DNA of 44,863 nucleotides. It comes from JBHHYR01 sp046757585. Its GTDB lineage: Bacteria > Desulfobacterota > Binatia > HRBIN30. Each line of letters begins with the position of its first letter. Position 1 is the stretch's first letter. Position numbers and translations under genes: made by a program. The stretch spans positions 1-44,863 of the forward strand of contig JBHHYR010000007.1 in assembly GCA_046757585.1 (NCBI GenBank), in the 5' to 3' direction. This document shows positions 39,500 to 44,863 of this stretch, piece after piece. Below the pieces are notes generated by a model. It was given only the letters and a program-made list of their open reading frames with translations, was not told the DNA's origin and made no database searches.

Positions 39500-40807
39500 C
39501 TAGCGCCGCCCGCGCATACGACCGCGCCTCATGAATCCTTGATAGCTCCGCGTCAGCATGTGCGTTTCGATCTGAGCAACGGTATCCAGCGCCACCCCCA
39601 CCACAATGAGCAACGCGGTGCCACCGAAATAGAATGGAACGTTGAAGCGGCGGATCAGGATCGAGGGTAACACACACACCGCCGATACGTAGAGCGCACC
39701 GCCGAGTGTGATACGCACCAGGATGCGATCAATATACTCCGCCGTACGCTGGCCAGGCCGGATCCCAGGAATGTAGCCGCCGAACTTCTTCATGTTGTCG
39801 GCAACGTCGGCGGTATTGAACGTCACGGCCGTGTAGAAGTAGCAGAAGAAGATGATCAGCCCGACGTACACCATGTCATAGAAGAACCCGCCCGGCATGA
39901 GATAGGCCGCCATGGCACGGGCCCACGGGTGATCCACAAAGGTGGCGATGGTTCCCGGAAACACCAGCAGTGAGGACGCAAAGATGGGCGGAATCACGCC
40001 GGACGTGTTGACCTTGAGTGGCAAATGAGAACTCTGCCCCCCGTACATGCGCCGGCCTACGACGCGCTTGGCGTACTGCACCGGGACCCGCCGCTGGCCG
40101 CGCTCCATGTAGATAATGAACGCTACGACCGCCACCATCATCACGGTCAACGCCAGGAGCACGAGAATCCCCATCTCTCCCTCACGGACGAACTCGTACG
40201 TCGTCGTGGCCGCCGACGGAAACGCGGCCACGATGCCCGCGAAGATGATCAGCGAAATACCGTTTCCGATACCGCGTTCGGAGATCTGCTCGCCCAGCCA
40301 CATGATGAACACCGTGCCGCTCGTCAGCGTGAGCACAGTCATGACGCGGAAGCTCCAACCCGGTTGAAAGACGATCGAGCCGCCGCCGGGCGCCTGGAGT
40401 TTTTCGATCCCGACACTAATGAAGAGCCCCTGGATCACCGAGAGCAGGACAGTACCGTAGCGGGTGTACTGCGTGATTTTGCGGCGGCCAGCCTCGCCCT
40501 CTTTGGACAGACGCTCGAGGTGCGGAATCACAACCGTCAGCAGCTGCAAGATAATCGACGCGCTAATGTACGGCATGATGCCCAGCGCGAAAATCGAGAA
40601 GCGCTCCAAGGCACCACCGGAGAAGAGGTTCACGAGGCCGAACATGGTGTTGCGAGCCTGGTCGAAAAAGGCGGCCAGTGCTTTGCCATCGATCCCGGGG
40701 GTCGGCACGGCCACCCCGATGCGATACACGGCTAGCATCGCGAACGTGAACAGCAGGCGTCGCCGGAGCTCGGGAATCTTGGATGCGTTTTGAAAACCTT
40801 CAACCAC
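39500..40807 (-). CDS. secY: Protein translocase subunit SecY
   Basis: Channel subunit of the SecYEG translocon in the inner membrane, exporting the signal-peptide proteins also found in this window. 435 residues with the ten-helix pattern. Landmarks are VPTPGIDGKALAAFF, NLFSGGALERFSIFALGIMPYISASI (plug and TM2 region), the cytosolic loop QRRVPVQYAKR and YIPGIRPGQRTAEYI near TM8/9. Its start overlaps the rplO end by 8 bases, indicating coupling. Confidence 0.98.
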   Translation of the reverse strand: MVEGFQNASKIPELRRRLLFTFAMLAVYRIGVAVPTPGIDGKALAAFFDQARNTMFGLVNLFSGGALERFSIFALGIMPYISASIILQLLTVVIPHLERLSKEGEAGRRKITQYTRYGTVLLSVIQGLFISVGIEKLQAPGGGSIVFQPGWSFRVMTVLTLTSGTVFIMWLGEQISERGIGNGISLIIFAGIVAAFPSAATTTYEFVREGEMGILVLLALTVMMVAVVAFIIYMERGQRRVPVQYAKRVVGRRMYGGQSSHLPLKVNTSGVIPPIFASSLLVFPGTIATFVDHPWARAMAAYLMPGGFFYDMVYVGLIIFFCYFYTAVTFNTADVADNMKKFGGYIPGIRPGQRTAEYIDRILVRITLGGALYVSAVCVLPSILIRRFNVPFYFGGTALLIVVGVALDTVAQIETHMLTRSYQGFMRRGRMRGRR

Positions 40808-41252
40808 GGTTCACGACCTCAACAGTGCCACCGGCGGCTTCAAGCTGCTTCCTGGCGGCAGCGCTGAACTGATCCACCTTCACATTGAACGCTTTGGTCA
40901 GCTTCCCGCCCCCGAGCACCTTGATGGGTCGCGCCCGGCCACGCGCGAGTCCCGCGTTGCGAAGCACTGCGGCATCGATCAGAGCACCAGATTCGAAGCG
41001 CCTCTCGAGCTGGCCCAGATTAACGATGGTGAGCTCCCGACGAAACGGATTACGAAACCCGCGCTTGGGCAGGCGTCGCTGTAGGGGCATCTGGCCACCT
41101 TCGTAACCGGGAGGGGTATTCCCGCCCGCTCGCGCGCCACGACCCTTGTGCCCGCGGCCCGCGGTCTTGCCATGGCCGGACGCTGGGCCCCGCCCCAGCC
41201 GCTTGCGCTTCCGAACGGCGTTCGCAGCCGGTTGCAACTCAGCAAGGTTCAT
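40800..41252 (-). CDS. rplO: 50S ribosomal protein L15
   Basis: uL15, a late large-subunit assembly protein. 150 residues. The glycine/arginine-rich N-terminus (RLGRGPASGHGKTAGRGHKG) and GYEGGQMPLQRRLPKRGF are diagnostic. It begins immediately after the rpmD stop and overlaps secY by 8 bases. Confidence 0.98.
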   Translation of the reverse strand: MNLAELQPAANAVRKRKRLGRGPASGHGKTAGRGHKGRGARAGGNTPPGYEGGQMPLQRRLPKRGFRNPFRRELTIVNLGQLERRFESGALIDAAVLRNAGLARGRARPIKVLGGGKLTKAFNVKVDQFSAAARKQLEAAGGTVEVVNRG

Positions 41253-41438
41253 TCAACCCTCCACCGCCACCAGATGGGCCACCGCACCGATCCTCCCTCG
41301 TGTCGGTCCATTGTCGGGAACGATAACGCTCTGTCCGAGGCGCGTGAGGCCGAGCGCGTGCAGCGTCTGCCGCTGCCGGGCTGGGCGTCCGATCGGGCTG
41401 CGTTTCAGGCTGACCTTGAGCATGCGTACTTCCGACAT
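41253..41438 (-). CDS. rpmD: 50S ribosomal protein L30
   Basis: uL30, 61 residues from the ATG at 41438; the ATG at 41423 (MLKVSLKRSPIGR) has a better Shine-Dalgarno (GGAAG) and would give 56 residues. The SPIGRPARQRQTLHALGL and NGPTRGRIGAVAHLV segments are typical. A longer open frame upstream lies inside rpsE and is not part of it. No gap separates it from rplO. Confidence 0.94.
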   Translation of the reverse strand: MSEVRMLKVSLKRSPIGRPARQRQTLHALGLTRLGQSVIVPDNGPTRGRIGAVAHLVAVEG

Positions 41439-41443
41439 GTGCG

Positions 41444-41962
41444 TCACCCGCGAATCTCCTCCACACTCTTGGACCGTAGCGCCGCGATCTCCTCCGGCAG
41501 GCGCAGCTCCGCCAGTGCACACATGGCAGCTTTGATCATGTTGTGGGGGTTGTTCGAGCCAAGGCATTTCGTGAGCACGTTACGCACGCCTGCCAGCTCG
41601 ACGACAGCCCGTACGCCACCGCCAGCGATCACCCCCGTGCCCTCCGCGGCCGGCCGCAGGAGCACATGGCCCGCCCCGAACCGGCCTTGGACGCCGTACG
41701 GGATGGTGCCATCGACGATCGGGACCGTGACCAGCGTTTTCTTTGCCCGTTCAATCGCCTTGCGAATCGCCTCCGGCACCTCGTTGGCCTTGCCCAGCCC
41801 GAATCCCACGCGACCTGCGCCGTTTCCAACGACCACGAGCGCGCTGAAACTGAACCGCCGACCCCCCTTGACCACCTTCGCGACCCGGTTGATCTGCACG
41901 ACCTTTTCTTTCAGCTCGATCCCGTGGCTCTCGATGCGGTCTCTGCCTCTACCATATGCCAT
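41444..41962 (-). CDS. rpsE: 30S ribosomal protein S5
   Basis: uS5, important for decoding accuracy and mRNA unwinding. 172 residues. The dsRBD-like N-terminal domain (KVVQINRVAKVVKGGRRFSF) and the GNGAGRVGFGLGKANEVPEA loop are canonical. 22 bases after rplR and 5 before rpmD. Confidence 0.98.
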   Translation of the reverse strand: MAYGRGRDRIESHGIELKEKVVQINRVAKVVKGGRRFSFSALVVVGNGAGRVGFGLGKANEVPEAIRKAIERAKKTLVTVPIVDGTIPYGVQGRFGAGHVLLRPAAEGTGVIAGGGVRAVVELAGVRNVLTKCLGSNNPHNMIKAAMCALAELRLPEEIAALRSKSVEEIRG

Positions 41963-41984
41963 CGCGTATCCTCACGGGTACCAA

Positions 41985-42356
41985 TCAGAACTCCAAGCCG
42001 GCTTCGCGTGCGGCATCCGCCAACGCCTTTACCCGGCCGTGATAAAGAAAGCCGTTGCGGTCGAACGCCACGGCACGGATCGCGCGTTCTTGGCACAGGT
42101 GCGCAAGGCGGGCACCGACTTTGCGCGCAGCGTCGCAGTTGCCGGTTCCCGTCAGTTCGGCCTTCATCGCTGGCGTCACCGTCGAGGCTGCGACCAGCGT
42201 TCTCCCGGTCTGGTCCGAGATGACCTGCGCGTAAATGTGCCTGTTGCTGCGGAAGACGCAGAGGCGCGGGCGTGCATCCGTACCCCGGACCCGCCGCCGG
42301 ACCCGCGCCTGCCGGCGCGTCCGCGCCAACCTCTTCGCCGCCACAGCCATGCTCAC
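41985..42356 (-). CDS. rplR: 50S ribosomal protein L18
   Basis: uL18 binds 5S rRNA with L5. 123 residues. Segments RPRLCVFRSNRHIYAQVI and VAFDRNGFLYHGRVKALADA are diagnostic; the N-terminus is strongly basic. It overlaps rplF by 4 bases (ATGA). Confidence 0.97.
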   Translation of the reverse strand: MSMAVAAKRLARTRRQARVRRRVRGTDARPRLCVFRSNRHIYAQVISDQTGRTLVAASTVTPAMKAELTGTGNCDAARKVGARLAHLCQERAIRAVAFDRNGFLYHGRVKALADAAREAGLEF

Positions 42357-42901
42357 GCCCCCCCTGCGCCAGCCGCCTTACCGGCCTTGCGCCGCAGAAC
42401 CTCGCCCGTGTACTTGATCCCTTTGCCCTTGTACGGCTCCGGGGGCCGCAGCCGCCGAATCGTCGCAGCAGTCTCGCCCAGCAGCTGCCGGTTGATGCTC
42501 TCCAGTGTAATGACGGTCTGGCGTTCCACCCGCGCCTGCACCCCGGGGGGCAACTGGAACAAGATCGGGTGTGAGTATCCCAGCGCGAGTTGCAGCGCTT
42601 GTCCCTTCGCCTCGGCGCGGTAGCCTACGCCGACGACCTCCAGGGTCTTCGAGAAGCCCTCCCCCACACCGTGGACCAGATTGGCCAGCAGCTTCTGCGT
42701 CAGCCCGTGCAGCGCGCGGGCCCGCCGTGTTTCTTCTTGCCGCGAGACGCGCAACAGTCCATCCTCCAGCTCCACGCTCAGGCAGGGTGGAATGGCGTGC
42801 TCGAGAGCTCCCTTCGGTCCCTCGACGCGCACTCGTCCCGCGGCGATCTGAACCTTGACCGACGGGGGAATGCGTACTGGCAGTTTCCCTATGCGTGACA
42901 T
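42353..42901 (-). CDS. rplF: 50S ribosomal protein L6
   Basis: uL6 near the factor-binding site. 182 residues from the ATG at 42901 (MSRIGKLPVRIPPSV); the frame is open 14 codons further but that part overlaps the spacer and rpsH end. Two related L6 domains are seen, ending EPYKGKGIKYTGEVLRRKAG. Coupled to rplR by a 4-base overlap. Confidence 0.97.
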   Translation of the reverse strand: MSRIGKLPVRIPPSVKVQIAAGRVRVEGPKGALEHAIPPCLSVELEDGLLRVSRQEETRRARALHGLTQKLLANLVHGVGEGFSKTLEVVGVGYRAEAKGQALQLALGYSHPILFQLPPGVQARVERQTVITLESINRQLLGETAATIRRLRPPEPYKGKGIKYTGEVLRRKAGKAAGAGGA

Positions 42902-42911
42902 GCTATGCTGC

Positions 42912-43310
42912 CTACCACACGGAACACAGGATCTCACCGCCAACGTTGCGCCGGCGTGCCTCGCGATCCGTCAGGATGCCCGCCGGGGTGGACAGAATAT
43001 TGACCCCCAACCCGCGCCGCACCGCGGGAATCTCCCGCGCTCCGACGTAGACACGCAGGCTCGGACGACTGACACGCTTCAGTCCGCTAATCACGGGACG
43101 GTTGTCGGTGTTATACTTCAGCCACACGCGCAGAACGCGGTGCCCGCCCTGCTCGATCACGCTCCGTTCCTTCACGAATCCTTCCGCCGCAAGCACTTCG
43201 GTGAGTTGCGCCTTCACCCTCGACCAGGGAATGTCGACCTGTTCCTTCCGCGCGTGCACACCGTTGCGGATGCGCGTGAGCAAGTCAGCAATCGGGTCCG
43301 TCATCGCCAT
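42912..43310 (-). CDS. rpsH: 30S ribosomal protein S8
   Basis: uS8, a central-domain 16S rRNA binder; in E. coli it represses the spc operon. 132 residues, MAMTDPIADLLTRIRNGV. The C-terminal RRGLGVNILSTPAGILTDREA and GGEILCSVW are canonical. It sits 9 bases after rpsN. Confidence 0.98.
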   Translation of the reverse strand: MAMTDPIADLLTRIRNGVHARKEQVDIPWSRVKAQLTEVLAAEGFVKERSVIEQGGHRVLRVWLKYNTDNRPVISGLKRVSRPSLRVYVGAREIPAVRRGLGVNILSTPAGILTDREARRRNVGGEILCSVW

Positions 43311-43319
43311 TCGGCTACC

Positions 43320-43505
43320 CTACCAACTTGCCTTGGTGACGCCGGGGATCTCTCCCTTGCGCGCCAAGGCGCGCAGGCAGAGGCGACACATTTGGAAGCG
43401 GCGGAAAAACGCCCGCGGCCGCCCGCACAGGGGGCAGCGATTGTAGGCGCGGACCCGGAATTTCGGGGGCCGCTGCGCCTTGATACGTAAGCATGTCTTT
43501 GCCAC
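43320..43505 (-). CDS. rpsN: 30S ribosomal protein S14, zinc-binding type
   Basis: uS14 of 61 residues, the short type Z form. The zinc site is CPLC and CRLC (C24, C27, C40, C43). The zinc-free long form is absent here. Short S14 is typical of Gram-positives and many deep lineages. 9 bases after rplE. Confidence 0.97.
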   Translation of the reverse strand: MAKTCLRIKAQRPPKFRVRAYNRCPLCGRPRAFFRRFQMCRLCLRALARKGEIPGVTKASW

Positions 43506-43514
43506 GTCGGACTC

Positions 43515-44057
43515 CTAGTTGCGAAACGGCATTCCCAGAGCTTTGAGCAATGCCTTCCCTTCGGCGTCGGTATGCGCTGTGGTATTGATACACACCGTCA
43601 GCCCTCGTACCTTCTCCAGCTTGTCGAGATCGATCTCCGGAAAGATAATCTGCTCCCGCACCCCGAGGGAGTAATTGCCTCGGCCGTCGAATGAGCGGTC
43701 CGACACGCCCTTGAAATCGCGCACGCGCGGCAACGCCGCATTCACCAACCGATCCAGGAATTCGTACATGCGGTTGCCGTGCAAGGTCACCATGCAACCG
43801 ATGGCCATCCCCGCACGCAGTTTGAAGTTTGCGATGGCTTTTCGGGCTCTCGTGACCACCGGCTTCTGGCCCGTAATCACGGCCAGCTCCGCCATCGTAA
43901 CGTCAAGGGCCTTGGCGTTCTGAATCGCTTCACCCAAGCCGACATTGACGACGATCTTGTCCAAGCGCGGCGCCTGCATGCGGTTGCGGTACCCCATCTC
44001 CTCGACCAGCCGCGGCAGGATGTCGCGCTCGTAGCGTTCCTTCAAGCGTGCTCCCAT
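43515..44057 (-). CDS. rplE: 50S ribosomal protein L5
   Basis: uL5 binds 5S rRNA and P-site tRNA. 180 residues from the ATG at 44057 (MGARLKERYERDILPRL); an ATG at 44087 would overlap rplX by 25 bases. Conserved segments are DKIVVNVGLGEA, RARKAIANFKLR and FPEIDLDKLEKVRGL. AGGTGA lies eight bases before the start. 5 bases after rplX. Confidence 0.97.
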   Translation of the reverse strand: MGARLKERYERDILPRLVEEMGYRNRMQAPRLDKIVVNVGLGEAIQNAKALDVTMAELAVITGQKPVVTRARKAIANFKLRAGMAIGCMVTLHGNRMYEFLDRLVNAALPRVRDFKGVSDRSFDGRGNYSLGVREQIIFPEIDLDKLEKVRGLTVCINTTAHTDAEGKALLKALGMPFRN

Positions 44058-44062
44058 GCGAC

Positions 44063-44383
44063 TCACCTGTCGAGCTGTTCCTTGCACCGGCGGCAGATCC
44101 GGACGCTGTGGCCGTCTTCAAGCCGGAGCTTGCTCATTCGCACGGGTGCGTTGCACTTGTCACACATGATCATGAGGTTGGACAGATGGATTGCCGCTTC
44201 CTTCTCGACGATCCCGTACGGGCTCTGCGGCCCCCGCGCCTTGGTGTGCCGCTTCACGATATTCAATCGTTCGACGATCGCACGCCCCCTACCGGGCAGC
44301 ACGCGCACCACCTTCCCCGTCTTGCCGCGCTCGCGGCCCGCGATCACCATCACCGTATCACTCTTGCGAATGTGTGCATGCAT
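44063..44383 (-). CDS. rplX: 50S ribosomal protein L24
   Basis: uL24, an early assembly initiator on 23S rRNA. 106 residues. The KOW motif is VMVIAGRERGKTGKVVRVL. The C-terminal half holds CDKC and CRRC, a four-cysteine zinc-ribbon-like pair seen in many bacterial L24. 14 bases after rplN. Confidence 0.97.
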   Translation of the reverse strand: MHAHIRKSDTVMVIAGRERGKTGKVVRVLPGRGRAIVERLNIVKRHTKARGPQSPYGIVEKEAAIHLSNLMIMCDKCNAPVRMSKLRLEDGHSVRICRRCKEQLDR

Positions 44384-44397
44384 GAGCGCGCTCCAGG

Positions 44398-44766
44398 TTA
44401 CAGCACCTCGGGGGCGAGAGACAGGATCTTCATGAACTTCTTGGCGCGCAGCTCGCGTGCTACGGGGCCGAAAATCCGGGTCCCGACCGGCTCACGCTGA
44501 TTATCAATCAGGACGGCCGAATTGGAATCGAATCTGATGTACGAACCATCCGCACGGCCCACCTCTTTCGCCGTCCGTACCACGACCGCCTTCATCACTT
44601 CACCCTTCTTCACCTTGGCATTAGGGATCGCTTCCTTCACAGACACCACGACAATGTCGCCGAGCGAGGCGTACTTACGGCGGCTCCCACCGAGCACCTT
44701 GATGCACAGCACTTTGCGCGCGCCCGAGTTGTCCGCCACGTTCAACACTGTTTCCGACTGCACCAT
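44398..44766 (-). CDS. rplN: 50S ribosomal protein L14
   Basis: uL14 at the subunit interface. 122 residues, MVQSETVLNVADNSGARKVL; DIVVVSVKEAIPN and FGPVARELRAKKFMKILSLAPEVL are canonical. It is the most conserved gene of this stretch and follows rpsQ by 38 bases. Confidence 0.98.
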   Translation of the reverse strand: MVQSETVLNVADNSGARKVLCIKVLGGSRRKYASLGDIVVVSVKEAIPNAKVKKGEVMKAVVVRTAKEVGRADGSYIRFDSNSAVLIDNQREPVGTRIFGPVARELRAKKFMKILSLAPEVL

Positions 44767-44804
44767 GTCGCTCTCCGCCCGCCCAACGTGCTACCGAGCA
44801 TTCC

Positions 44805-44863
44805 TCACACCGCCTTCTCCACGATGGCGCGGACCCGCCAGCGCTTGTTGGCACTCAGGGGCC
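44805..44863 (-). CDS. rpsQ: 30S ribosomal protein S17, partial (N-terminus beyond right edge)
   Basis: The last codons read PLSANKRWRVRAIVEKAV then stop. This matches the C-terminus of uS17 (PLSKTK...VVEKA pattern) and its expected place before rplN. About 18 residues are inside the window; the rest lies to the right. Confidence 0.88.
   Translation of the reverse strand, partial: PLSANKRWRVRAIVEKAV

Overview
The window is GC-rich bacterial chromosome with dense, mostly housekeeping gene content. It has no rRNA, tRNA, CRISPR array, insertion sequence or prophage that I can see. Gene order (xerC-hslV-hslU-argB-argD-argF, argH-lipoprotein-lysA-dapF-dapA-dapB, map directly followed by rpmJ) and the lipoproteins suggest a Gram-negative, deltaproteobacterial-type organism (Desulfobacterota or a related lineage such as Binatota). 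That placement is inference from synteny and protein style only.

Layout. (1) 1-5913, minus strand: recombinase xerC, the HslVU protease and arginine biosynthesis argB, argD and argF; argF runs off the left edge. (2) 5914-15320: a patchwork with alternating strands. It holds a Cys-rich zinc-ribbon protein coupled to a lipoprotein, a crotonase-fold enzyme, mdh and sucC (with no sucD after it), a minus-strand lipoprotein, a zincin metallopeptidase, a periplasmic cupredoxin, uvrB and a small secreted protein. The intergenic stretch after sucC carries a cluster of DnaA-box-like 9-mers, an AT-rich inverted repeat and a G-quadruplex-type purine tract. (3) 15328-26145, minus strand: one 10.8-kb gene for a secreted, roughly 3600-residue, multi-domain surface protein with about 13 tandem carboxypeptidase-regulatory-like units, Ig/PKD-like domains, a Pro/Thr linker and a beta-solenoid-like C-terminal part with an internal 202-residue-period duplication. 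(4) 26306-34744, plus strand: argH, an LptM-like/FnIII lipoprotein, lysA, dapF, dapA and dapB (lysine/diaminopimelate), then a thiolase and a PCMT-family methyltransferase. (5) 34836-44863, minus strand: the ribosomal spc/alpha cluster read from rpsQ (partial) to rplQ, including secY, adk, map and rpoA.

How it works together. The two flanking blocks (hslVU-argBDF and argH-lysA-dapFAB) look like halves of a cluster that is contiguous in some deltaproteobacteria, separated here by about 20 kb. The middle block therefore looks like the accessory part of the window. It contains most of the unusual items: the orphan sucC, the DnaA-box-like region, the structured mdh leader, a crotonase lacking both classical glutamates, an atypical cupredoxin, and the giant surface protein.

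Limits: no database search, folding or statistics were run. Start codons were chosen by family alignment and by Shine-Dalgarno sequences read by eye. Promoters, terminators and RNA structures are pattern-based proposals.
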